A DNA stretch of 17,242 nucleotides. Origin: DASXTB01 sp036505615 (lineage in GTDB: Bacteria; Acidobacteriota; UBA6911; JACQSX01). The notes below the pieces were generated by a model. The model saw only the letters and a program-made list of their open reading frames with translations. It had not been told where the DNA came from and made no database searches. Positions 1-6,855 of the stretch are shown here, in pieces (position 1 is the first letter of the stretch; every line of letters starts with the position of its first letter). Made by a program: the position numbers and the translations under genes. The stretch is taken from assembly GCA_036505615.1 (NCBI GenBank), contig DASXTB010000265.1:1-17242 (forward strand), given 5' to 3'.

Positions 1-54
1 TAGTTTCAATCGTCGGCTCTCCCTCAGTTGTTCGCCCGAATACGCCTCGCCCCG

Positions 55-196
55 GGGAAGAAAACGCACTCGGCCGGAACGATTGGCTTTTTTTGCGGGG
101 ATTTACGTCAACAATGCGTGACAGACATTAGCAGTGTTTGACATTAGCAGTGTTTTGACACTAGCAGTATTTTCGCCGACAGACATTAGCAGTGTT
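55..196. repeat. Leader copy A followed by four 15-bp tandem repeats
   Basis: Positions 55-124 are a leader that recurs at 540-610. It contains GGGAAGAAAACGCAC, then TTTACGTC ending at 109, then GTGACAG at 118-124. It runs straight into four copies of a 15-mer of the form GACATTAGCAGTGTT, starting at 124, 140, 157 and 182; the third copy reads GACACTAGCAGTATT. Each unit can fold as a tiny hairpin (ACATT-AGC-AGTGT, with one G-T pair). The units are too short and too closely spaced for a CRISPR array, and no gene runs through them. The function is unknown. Confidence 0.75.
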
Positions 197-539
197 CTTG
201 CCGGCTCCATTGGTGTGTTAGCCAGACTGGCATCGTTTCACCGCTTCACCCGATCGAAGCGCAGACCGTGCGCCGATCGAGTTTGCTGTGAATCCGGTCA
301 CGACTCCGCGCACGTCGCGCGAAAACTTTAGAGTCTGCACAAAGGTTTGCACAATACCTGTCACTTTTGACATCCGCAAATGGGCGTCATTACACGATTA
401 TTTTTCTTGAAGAGCGCGTTTTTGTGCTTGCCTCGAACTACGAGCGCCTTCGAGAGAAGAGTATGCCTTCGCATTTCGCATCGATTTCCGGTCTCACTGC
501 CACGCCTCTTCCGGCAATTGCATCACCATAGCAGATCGA
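197..539. other. Non-coding stretch between the two leader modules
   Basis: No reading frame here has a recognisable protein or a credible ribosome-binding site. A lone CACTGCCACGCC unit at about 496-507 belongs to the same repeat type as the array at 612-806. Nothing else was recognised. Confidence 0.5.
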
Positions 540-806
540 GGGAAGAAAAACGCACCCAGCCAGGCTAATTTGCTGTCTCTGCGCGGAGTTACGTCGATGC
601 CGGGTGACAGGCATCACTGCCACCAGGCATCTCTCACTGCCACCGGCACTGCCACCGCCGGCATCACTGCCACCGCCGGCATCACTGCCAACGCCCCCTG
701 CCACGCCTCGACAAACAGATGACCATGGCACGCCTCCTCATGTCGACGACGGGTGGCAGGATCACTGCCACGCCCGGCATCAGAGCCACGCCTCACTGCC
801 ACGCCC
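540..806. repeat. Leader copy B followed by a CACTGCCACC-type tandem array
   Basis: Leader B (540-610) matches leader A: GGGAAGAAAAACGCAC, then GTTACGTC ending at 595, then GTGACAG at 604-610. The spacing between these blocks is the same in both copies (40 and 9 bases). After it come about nine imperfect units built on GGCATCACTGCCACC or CACTGCCACGCC, at roughly 611, 633, 647, 660, 678, 694, 761, 782 and 793. GGCA/TGCC within a unit can pair. The last units overlap the 3' end of the DUF4386-like gene and encode its final residues (ASTAGAWQ). Confidence 0.75.
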
Positions 807-1545
807 CCGCCGTGCTGGCCTGCTCTCTCCATCGTTGAGAGTTGACGCCGACCACGAGGAGCCAAACGATCAGCACGAACTCCCCAATGCCGCAGGGCAC
901 CAGAATGTAGCGGAACACGTTGGCGCCGAACGCAGGTGCGAGGAAGTGCACGAAACTGTTGATGAGGTAGCCGACGCCCGCAATCGCGATAAAGACGCCC
1001 ACAATGCGAGGCAAGAAGGTCGACCTGAAAATGAGGTATCCAAGTAATAGGCAAGTGAGTCCAAAAAACACCAGACAGATGTTGTAGCCCAATGCGTGCA
1101 ATCTGAGAGAGACCAGCGCCTCCGCCCGCAGCTGCGCCGCGGTGAATATGCTCAAGTCGTGAGAGCCTCCCAAGAAGCCGAGGGGAGCGAAATGGTTGAG
1201 GGTGTTAGCGGCCATTATGGCGATGAACATGAGCCTGAAGAACGCAGCAAGCAAGGAGAGGCTCCTGTTCACCGGCTTGAACAACTCATAGAAGATGAGC
1301 GCCACGGCGGTATCGCACGCGAGACCGATGAGATCAGCGGCGCCGCCGAAGCGGTATAACGACTCGTGCGCCAGGATGTTGGCTGCTGTAGCCGCAGCGT
1401 CGCCACGCACAACCACCCTGTCGCGAACAAACACCTCAGCGAATCCGCCAGCGATGCCGGCAATCAGGTACAACACACCGGCGATTCTGGCCTTGAGGCG
1501 CGGCGACGCTTCTGCAATCCGTTCCGTCGTTACTGCTGTGCTCAT
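793..1545 (-). CDS. DUF4386-family integral membrane protein
   Basis: This is a predicted inner-membrane protein of 250 residues with several hydrophobic segments. The first follows a short charged N-terminus (ARIAGVLYLIAGIAGGFAEV), and others lie in the middle and C-terminal thirds (FRLMFIAIMAANTL, NICLVFFGLTCLLLGYLIF, FVLIVWLLVVGV). The pattern, with ARIAGVLYLI near the start and LPRIVGVFIAIAGVGYL later, fits the DUF4386 family, whose function is unknown. I chose ATG at 1543-1545 because AAGGAGGA lies about 6-8 bases upstream. An in-frame upstream start at 1605 would add 20 residues but lacks that support. The last ~8 codons lie inside the CACTGCCACGCC repeat array, so the C-terminus may have been altered by repeat expansion. 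It has no operon partner in the window. Confidence 0.8.
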   Translation of the reverse strand: MSTAVTTERIAEASPRLKARIAGVLYLIAGIAGGFAEVFVRDRVVVRGDAAATAANILAHESLYRFGGAADLIGLACDTAVALIFYELFKPVNRSLSLLAAFFRLMFIAIMAANTLNHFAPLGFLGGSHDLSIFTAAQLRAEALVSLRLHALGYNICLVFFGLTCLLLGYLIFRSTFLPRIVGVFIAIAGVGYLINSFVHFLAPAFGANVFRYILVPCGIGEFVLIVWLLVVGVNSQRWREQASTAGAWQ

Positions 1546-1610
1546 ACACTGTCCTCCTTGTGTGAAGGGGTCAATCAAGCATGCGTAGCAATCAGATCGG
1601 TCCATGATGG

Positions 1611-1695
1611 CAGAATACCCCGCGAGAATAACCCGCGATGCCGGAATACCCCGCGATGTCAGGAATACCGATGCCCTGCGATGTCAGGAATACCG
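1611..1695. repeat. Short imperfect tandem repeat (GGAATACCCCGCGATGTC type)
   Basis: About five imperfect units are built on GAATACC and CGCGATG. They start near 1612, 1626, 1642, 1661 and 1687 and are spaced 14-26 bases apart. They lie upstream of both the DUF4386-like gene and the TonB receptor gene. CGCG-containing portions can pair between neighbouring units. No coding function is evident. Confidence 0.6.
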
Positions 1696-1932
1696 AAACT
1701 CCGAATGATATACGATTGGATTCTTCTGTAAATTTCACGAACGCCACGACGAAATCGCCATGCCGAGAAAAATCGTAACGCCGGGATTGCTCTTGACGTA
1801 TAATCCGCGGAATCGGGACTGATCCAGGACCGAGGAACTCCCAGTAAGTTGACATAAAGGACCTTCTCGGAAGCTGAGTAATCCCGGCTTGAGCTGAAAA
1901 CCCGACTTTATTGCGACCATCCGCCTTAGGAC
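1696..1932 (+). other. Upstream region of the receptor gene, with a possible -10 element
   Basis: No gene is visible in this stretch. A perfect TATAAT lies at 1799-1804 on the plus strand, about 210 bases before the receptor start. TTGACG directly abuts it and is therefore too close to serve as its -35; the sequence at the proper distance is poor. It could be a promoter for the receptor, but the evidence is weak. Confidence 0.25.
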
Positions 1933-2039
1933 AGGAGGTGAGGCATTTTCAAGGAGCAAGATACCTGCTTCCTGAACACCACCATCAAAATGATCCTTAT
2001 CGTTAGGAGGTGAGGCATGTTTCAAAGAGCAAGATACCT
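1933..2039 (+). repeat. Duplicated ribosome-binding site/start region of the TonB receptor gene
   Basis: Two near-identical copies of about 34 bases lie 72 bases apart, at 1933-1966 and 2005-2039. Each has AGGAGGTGAGGCAT followed by TTTCAAAGAGCAAGATACCT or a close variant. In the downstream copy the motif contains the receptor's ATG (2017-2019) behind a strong AGGAGGT. In the upstream copy the ATG reads ATT after loss of one G, so it cannot start the gene normally. A frame opened at that ATT runs 22 codons to a TGA at 2011-2013, inside the second copy's leader. This is probably a fossil tandem duplication, possibly with a leader-peptide effect. Confidence 0.75.
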
Positions 2040-5000
2040 ACTCATGGCTTTCCCAGTGGTTGCGTTTCTTCTTCTACCCATGTTGGTTCAACGCTTGAAT
2101 GCTCAGGTCCTTTACGGGTCTGTTGTGGGAAGCGTAACGGATCAGACCGGCGCGGTAGTGCCCGGGGCCACCGTCAGCATCACTAATGTACAGACCGGAC
2201 AGGCTCGAGAAGCCATGACCGACGACGCCGGCTACTACTCAATTCCCAACCTGCTTGAAGGCACGTACGACCTGAGCGTCAAGATGACCGGGTTTCGCAC
2301 TTACCTCGAGAAAGGGATCGTGGTCTCCATAAACACGGTCAGGCGCGTCAACATCACCCTGCAAGTGGGGCAAGTCGCCGAAACGGTCTCTGTGGAGGCC
2401 ACCACAGCGGTCCTCCAGACGGCGAAGGCGGACGTCAGCGCGAACCTGGAATCGCGAGCGGTGGTAAACCTGCCCCTGGCCAACTACCGCAACTACCAAA
2501 CCCTCCTCAATCTGGTTCCAGGCGTCACACCCGGAAACCTCCAAAACGCCGTCACCGATACGCCTGGGCGCTCCCTCACCAACAATGTGAACGGCATGGA
2601 CCGCGGCGCCAACAACACGCGTCTTGACGGTGCGGCCGACATCCTGGTGACGATGCCGCATCACGCGGTGTACGTCGCGCCGGTGGAAAGCGTCGAGACG
2701 GTCAACGTCTCCACTAACAACTACGATGCCGAGCAGGGCATTACGGGCGGCGCCGCCATCACCGTGGTGACCAAGTCCGGAACCAACGAGTTCCACGGCA
2801 GCCTTTTCGGCCTGCACGACAATAGCGCCTTGCGCGCCTTCCGTTGGGATGAGAATCGCGCCAAGCAAACCAGGAAGCCCAAAAGCATCCGAAACATCGA
2901 CGGGGGCAGCATCGGCGGACCGATCCTGAAAAACAAACTGTTCTTTTTCACCGATTGGGAAGGCACCTTCGAGCGGCTGGGCTTTTCCTCGCTCTTTTCG
3001 GTCCCGCCGGCTGATTTCCGCAAGGGGGATTTCAGCAGAAAGCTGGGGGCGCAGATTAAGGATAAAAACGGCAACCCCATTCTGGTTCCCACCACGGAAG
3101 GCGGCTCAGTACCGTTGCAGCAAGGGATGATCTTTGATCCATTCACCGGCAAGCTCGATGGCACGGGCCGTTCGGTCTTCTCTACCAATGGAGCGCTGAA
3201 CGTCATCCCTGCGGCTCGCTTGAACGGCCCGATGACGAAGCTGCTGGCGCTGGTTCCCGCACAAACCCTTGCTGGGGATACCGCCAACTACTTCAACTCC
3301 GGCAACCAGCGCCTGAACCGCAACAACATCGATGCCAAGGTCAACTGGAACCGGAATGAAAAGCACCAGCTCTGGTTCAAGTACAGCATCATGAAGGCAC
3401 TGGTTAGGTGTGGTTTCAGCCTGGGTGACGCCGGCGGCCCTGGCTTGTGTACTGGCGGAGGCCTCGGTGAAGGTTCCACCCAGGTGCAGGTAGCGACCAT
3501 CGGGCAGACATATACCGTTTCGCCCAAATTCCTGATTGACACAACGGTGGGTTGGACGCGATTTGGCCAGCACGTGGAACCCCCTGACCTGGGCAAAAAC
3601 TACGGATTGGACGTGCTGGGGATTCCGGGCACCAACGGTCCGGACCGTAGGGAAAGCGGCCTGCCGTCTTTCAGCATCTCCGACTATACAAACTTGGGGA
3701 ATGCGGAAGGCTGGAACCCACTATACCGCAACGACCAGTCCTACACGTTAAACGTCAACTTCAACAAGATTCAGGACAATCACGACATCCGGTTTGGCTT
3801 GGACTTTATGCACCACCTCATGAACCACTGGCAGCCGGAGCTGGGCGATGGCCCGCGCGGTTCGTTTAGTTTCGGTTCTGCAGTTACGGCCTTGAATCCC
3901 ACCGCTATCGGTTCCTCTGTGGGATTCCAGGGAGGCACTCCATCGTTCGAGAACAGTTGGAATAGCATGGCAGCGTTTCTGCTTGGAACGCCCTCTTCCA
4001 CCGCGAAGAGCAGCCAGTTCATCAAGATGGACAGCATGGAGAACACGTGGGCTCTCTACGTCCGCGACCGCTGGCGCGTGGATCCGAAGCTGACCCTCAA
4101 CCTGGGATTGCGATGGGAGCTTTACCCCACTCGGACGCGCTCGCAGGGCCTGGGCATCGAATCGTATGATTTCGCGACCAACGAGGTGTTGGTCGGTGGG
4201 AAAGGTGGCATCCCCCGGGACAACAACGTGGGCTACAGCAAGAAGCTCTTTGCTCCCCGTTTCGGATTTGCCTATCAAATCAAATCCAGCACGGTGATCC
4301 GAGGCGGCTATGGCATTACCTACCATTCGCATCCCTGGGGCGCTCAAGCGTTGCGCGGATTCTATCCGCTGACGATTGTCGGGTCTTTCAGTGGCATCAA
4401 CGGCTTTCAACCTGTCACCACCGACCCCAATTACGTGGCGGCGGGTATTCCCAACCAGCCGCTGGGCCCCAAGGTCGGTATACTACCGATCTGCTGCCCC
4501 GACATCAGCAAGGGCAGGATTCCGCTGCCGTTGTCGGGCGACATGGGCTACCCCGTGGCCAACAGGCAGTTGAAGCGGGGTTACATCGAGTCGTGGAACC
4601 TCACCATCGAGCAAAAGCTGCCCGCCGAGCTGGTAACGTCGATTGGATACGTAGGGAGCCAATCCATCAATGGCTTCGGGTTTATACAACTCAACGCGTC
4701 ACAAATCCCCGGCTCCGGCAATAACGGGCGGCCGCTCTTCGCCAAGTTCGGAAGCACCGCCAATATCAGGGAGTGGGATGGCCGCACGCACAGCAACTAC
4801 CACGCGCTGCAAGCCACCATCAATCGGCCATTCACAGGCGGCCTTTTCCTCAAGGGCGCTTACACCTACTCGCGGGCCCTCACCGAGGCCGAGTACGGTG
4901 ACTGGACGACTTTCCCCTGGAACGCGGTAAGTCAGCTCTCTCGCAACCGCGCCCCGGCGGCGTTTAACATCCCCCACATGTTGCAGCTTGCCTATTTGTA

Positions 5001-5508
5001 CGAACTCCCCTTTGGCCGCGGCAAGAAGTGGGCCACCGGCGGTACCGGCGAGGCGCTGCTGGGAGGCTGGCAGCTCAACGGCATCTTCAGTGCCTACCAG
5101 GGGCGGCAGTATACGCTGAGCGCTTCGGGCTCCTCGTTGAACATGCCGGGCGGCAACATCCAGACCCCGGACCAGGTCAAGTCCACCGTCGCAACGCTGG
5201 GCAATTTCGGCGATGGCACCTACTTCGACACCACCGCCTTTGCGCGGGTCACGGAGGTCCGGTTCGGCACTGTGGGTCGAAACACCATGCGCGGACCCCG
5301 CGTGGTGAATATGGATGTCAGCCTGTTCCGCACCTTCAAACTCACCGAGGGGCTCGATATGCAATTCCGGGCCGAGGCGTTCAACGCGGGCAACACGCCA
5401 CACTTCAGCAACCCGAATGGCAATGTCAATAGCTCGAACTTCGGAAAAGTCCTCAGCGTAGCCAATGATCCGAGGTCATTCCGATTCGGCTTACGCCTCA
5501 GCTTCTAG
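2017..5508 (+). CDS. TonB-dependent receptor with carboxypeptidase-regulatory-like domain (Oar-like)
   Basis: This is an outer-membrane receptor of 1163 residues, of the very large TonB-dependent type that is highly multiplied in Acidobacteriota. Residues 1 to about 29 form a signal peptide ending LVQRLNA-QV. About 32-115 is a CarboxypepD_reg/Cna-B-like domain (VTDQTGAVVPGATVSITNVQTG). About 120-260 is the plug (VNLPLANYRNYQTLLNLVPG, then YDAEQGITGGAAITVVTKSG). The rest is the beta-barrel, ending in a terminal phenylalanine (FRFGLRLSF), as expected for BAM-dependent insertion. ATG at 2017 has AGGAGGT six bases upstream. The gene is monocistronic and closes with a strong terminator. The ligand is unknown; relatives are often assigned to oligosaccharide or peptide uptake. 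The 3' end is nearly repeated at 10118-10202, so a paralogue once lay nearby. Confidence 0.92.
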   Translation: MFQRARYLLMAFPVVAFLLLPMLVQRLNAQVLYGSVVGSVTDQTGAVVPGATVSITNVQTGQAREAMTDDAGYYSIPNLLEGTYDLSVKMTGFRTYLEKGIVVSINTVRRVNITLQVGQVAETVSVEATTAVLQTAKADVSANLESRAVVNLPLANYRNYQTLLNLVPGVTPGNLQNAVTDTPGRSLTNNVNGMDRGANNTRLDGAADILVTMPHHAVYVAPVESVETVNVSTNNYDAEQGITGGAAITVVTKSGTNEFHGSLFGLHDNSALRAFRWDENRAKQTRKPKSIRNIDGGSIGGPILKNKLFFFTDWEGTFERLGFSSLFSVPPADFRKGDFSRKLGAQIKDKNGNPILVPTTEGGSVPLQQGMIFDPFTGKLDGTGRSVFSTNGALNVIPAARLNGPMTKLLALVPAQTLAGDTANYFNSGNQRLNRNNIDAKVNWNRNEKHQLWFKYSIMKALVRCGFSLGDAGGPGLCTGGGLGEGSTQVQVATIGQTYTVSPKFLIDTTVGWTRFGQHVEPPDLGKNYGLDVLGIPGTNGPDRRESGLPSFSISDYTNLGNAEGWNPLYRNDQSYTLNVNFNKIQDNHDIRFGLDFMHHLMNHWQPELGDGPRGSFSFGSAVTALNPTAIGSSVGFQGGTPSFENSWNSMAAFLLGTPSSTAKSSQFIKMDSMENTWALYVRDRWRVDPKLTLNLGLRWELYPTRTRSQGLGIESYDFATNEVLVGGKGGIPRDNNVGYSKKLFAPRFGFAYQIKSSTVIRGGYGITYHSHPWGAQALRGFYPLTIVGSFSGINGFQPVTTDPNYVAAGIPNQPLGPKVGILPICCPDISKGRIPLPLSGDMGYPVANRQLKRGYIESWNLTIEQKLPAELVTSIGYVGSQSINGFGFIQLNASQIPGSGNNGRPLFAKFGSTANIREWDGRTHSNYHALQATINRPFTGGLFLKGAYTYSRALTEAEYGDWTTFPWNAVSQLSRNRAPAAFNIPHMLQLAYLYELPFGRGKKWATGGTGEALLGGWQLNGIFSAYQGRQYTLSASGSSLNMPGGNIQTPDQVKSTVATLGNFGDGTYFDTTAFARVTEVRFGTVGRNTMRGPRVVNMDVSLFRTFKLTEGLDMQFRAEAFNAGNTPHFSNPNGNVNSSNFGKVLSVANDPRSFRFGLRLSF

Positions 5509-5526
5509 TCTCGTTTGACCCATCCT

Positions 5527-5562
5527 CCGGGCGCAGGCAGCCGCTGCGCCCGGTTTCTTTTC
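5527..5562 (+). terminator. Rho-independent terminator of the TonB receptor gene
   Basis: A perfect 10-bp stem (CCGGGCGCAG at 5527-5536 with CTGCGCCCGG at 5544-5553) and a 7-base loop are followed by TTTCTTTT. It begins 18 bases after the receptor stop. A diverged copy lies at 10223-10252. Confidence 0.85.
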
Positions 5563-5599
5563 TGCCGGGCGTGACCCGTTTCTGTCCGGACTACAAACA

Positions 5600-5642
5600 C
5601 GGGCGTCCTGCCTTGGACGCAGGAGGCGGGGCTACACGCCCG
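5600..5642. repeat. Imperfect palindrome bounded by CGGGCGT/ACGCCCG
   Basis: CGGGCGT at 5600-5606 pairs with ACGCCCG at 5636-5642, and inner CCTGC/GCAGG can also pair. It lies between the receptor terminator and the nitrilase-like fragment. It resembles dispersed GC-rich intergenic hairpins rather than a terminator, since no T-run follows. Confidence 0.5.
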
Positions 5643-5647
5643 GCGAT

Positions 5648-5746
5648 TTGGGTGCAGCTGTTTTCTCTACTACCGTAGGTCGGGTCGGCGTAGCGATTTG
5701 CTACGACCGGCATTATCCGGAATCCATGCGCCTCCTGGCCGTCAAT
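5648..5746 (+). pseudogene. Carbon-nitrogen hydrolase (nitrilase family) internal fragment
   Basis: The 33 codons read AAVFSTTVGRVGVAICYDRH and then YPESMRLLAVN. The VGVAICYDRHYPE block is the signature around the catalytic cysteine of the nitrilase/amidase superfamily (N-carbamoylputrescine amidase and beta-ureidopropionase types). Normal members are about 270-300 residues with a Glu-Lys-Cys triad; only the Cys region remains. The upstream end meets the GC-rich palindrome. The downstream end stops at the stop codon of vapC (5746-5748), after which the frame has no family resemblance. This is a remnant and is not expected to be functional. Confidence 0.7.
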
Positions 5747-6159
5747 CAAAGCTTTGCCCAATCTTCCCAAAGAAGGCCTTTGACGCGCCTGAACTCTTTT
5801 GTGTTTGCAGTAACCAGTGTCAACTTGTGGCGCGATGCTTGCCCTGCGATCAATAGATCGTAGGCTCCGATGGGCCGGCCCACCGCTTCCATTGTTGCCC
5901 GTATCCGGCCCGCCGCTTTTGCATCATCTTCTTCGAAAGGCATCAAACCGATCGGACCAGCGAAGAATATTTCCAATCGGCTTGAATTCGATTCCTGCTG
6001 AGCGCTCTTTGCAACTCCATACCACAGTTCGAAAGCCACAACCGTTGATACATTTATCTGTGCACCGGCGTCGAGTGCTCTTTGGAACCGAGCACGTACA
6101 GCGGCGGGCTTGCCATTGATCAGCGCAATGCAGGCATTAGTATCGAGAAGATAGTTCAA
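5746..6159 (-). CDS. vapC: VapC-type PIN-domain ribonuclease toxin
   Basis: This 137-residue PIN-domain protein is the usual size for a VapC toxin. VapC proteins cut specific RNAs, usually tRNA or rRNA, using Mg2+ held by conserved acidic residues. Those are visible here: D6 in YLLDTN, E44 in FELWYGV and D101 in GAYDLLIAGQA, followed by the VTANTKEFRRVKGL block with N119. All the acidic positions are present, so it should be active. Translation starts at TTG (6157-6159), which overlaps the vapB stop by four bases (TTGA), so antitoxin and toxin are translationally coupled. The toxin stop sits exactly at the end of the nitrilase fragment, which suggests the pair landed in older sequence. Confidence 0.92.
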   Translation of the reverse strand: MNYLLDTNACIALINGKPAAVRARFQRALDAGAQINVSTVVAFELWYGVAKSAQQESNSSRLEIFFAGPIGLMPFEEDDAKAAGRIRATMEAVGRPIGAYDLLIAGQASRHKLTLVTANTKEFRRVKGLLWEDWAKL

Positions 6160-6404
6160 TCGAAGATCTCACGCCGGGGTGTCACCGGTTGCCGACGGCT
6201 TCCCTTCTTCATGAAAGGTTCGGGTTTGAACCTGTCTAGCTCCTCGAACCACTTCCGCGTATCGGAAATGAGAGGTTCGAGCAGAACTCCCTCGCCAACC
6301 TGCCGAATGCGCACTTGGTCTCCCTCGAAGCGGAATTCACGAGGAAGCCGAACCGCTTGGCTGCGGCCGTTGCGAAACAGTTTGGCGATTCCGGTCTTGG
6401 CCAT
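6156..6404 (-). CDS. vapB: VapB-type antitoxin with an AbrB/SpoVT DNA-binding domain
   Basis: This protein of 82 residues has an N-terminal swapped-hairpin AbrB-like domain (AKLFRNGRSQAVRLPREFRF, then GDQVRIRQVGEGVLLEP). The GRSQAVRLP block is characteristic of VapB antitoxins. The basic and aromatic C-terminal tail (KWFEELDRF and onward) would wrap around the VapC active site. I chose ATG at 6402-6404 because GGAGGG lies seven bases upstream and the protein then begins MAKTG at the domain edge; a start at 6458 would add 18 unrelated residues. VapB-VapC complexes normally repress their own promoter, and two tandem ATATATACC elements lie upstream. Stop and vapC start overlap by four bases. Confidence 0.9.
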   Translation of the reverse strand: MAKTGIAKLFRNGRSQAVRLPREFRFEGDQVRIRQVGEGVLLEPLISDTRKWFEELDRFKPEPFMKKGSRRQPVTPRREIFD

Positions 6405-6427
6405 TGGTGCCCTCCATTGTCCACCTG

Positions 6428-6458
6428 ATATATACCGCAAATATATACCACGATACAA
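6428..6458 (-). promoter_or_regulatory. Probable vapBC promoter/operator with tandem GGTATATAT elements
   Basis: Read on the minus strand, TTGTAT (6453-6458) could be a -35 and TATATA (6429-6434) a -10, separated by 18 bases and 24 bases upstream of the vapB ATG. Two exact 9-base copies of GGTATATAT (6428-6436 and 6441-6449) sit 13 bases apart and overlap these boxes, as expected for autoregulatory binding by an AbrB-type antitoxin. Confidence 0.55.
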
Positions 6459-6477
6459 TGAGGGAACGGGGTCTTCA

Positions 6478-6855
6478 AGGCAGGATCCTATTTACCGGCT
6501 GGGGATGCTCTATTTTTTTGAAACTAAGAACATCGGCAAGAAGCGACAGCGTCTGGAGGCCTTTCGGCAGTATGATGACGCAATCAGCGAACACGATATG
6601 GATTTTGACTGGGCCGACGAGATTATTCACACTTCCTTTGGCAAGCGCTGGCTGAAGGAAATCCTCCGAGCTCGCAGACAACATCCTCAGGAGGCTGAAA
6701 GGGTTCGAACACGTTGTGGCGAGCTGATTGACGCGACGCTCGCCTCCAAAACGCCGGCAGAGGTTACCGAAATCAAACAAATCGCAGCGGCCATGATTCG
6801 CAAGGCTCAGGAGGCCGCTGGACTCTTGCCGGACAGACACGGATTGTATCGGTGA
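6478..6855 (+). pseudogene. C-terminal fragment of an unidentified (possibly ferritin-like) protein
   Basis: From about 6478 the frame reads RQDPIYRLGMLYFFETKNIG, then SEHDMDFDWADEIIHTSFGK and a helical, charged C-terminus ending DRHGLYR. The DEIIH part gives a Glu-x-x-His motif and ETKNIGKK gives another acidic helix, so a ferritin-like diiron fold is possible, but I cannot name the family. Upstream the frame is merely antisense to vapB, so the N-terminal part is missing. Translation could still begin at ATG 6505. Its TGA overlaps the GTG of the RbsD-like gene by four bases (GTGA), which suggests the two were once a translationally coupled operon. Confidence 0.55.

Noticed and set aside
124..196. 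Possible CRISPR array
   Set aside because: Units are only 15 bases and the gaps 1-10 bases. Real CRISPR repeats and spacers are about 24-48 bases each, and no cas gene is present.
604..1054. Overlapping open frames of about 146 codons on both strands
   Set aside because: They are built from the CACTGCCACC repeat array and the antisense of the DUF4386-like gene, with no ribosome-binding site or recognisable domain.
1592..2025. Two minus-strand frames of about 90 codons upstream of the receptor
   Set aside because: They have no start signal, no domain and a composition driven by the GAATACC repeat and leader duplication.
2239..5403. Several long minus-strand frames antisense to the receptor gene (up to 234 codons)
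   Set aside because: High G+C and codon bias of the receptor keep the opposite strand open. None shows a domain or a Shine-Dalgarno.
6082..6477. N-terminal extension of the ferritin-like fragment
   Set aside because: This portion is antisense to vapB and vapC and reads as low-quality Arg/Ser-rich sequence, so it is not part of the protein.
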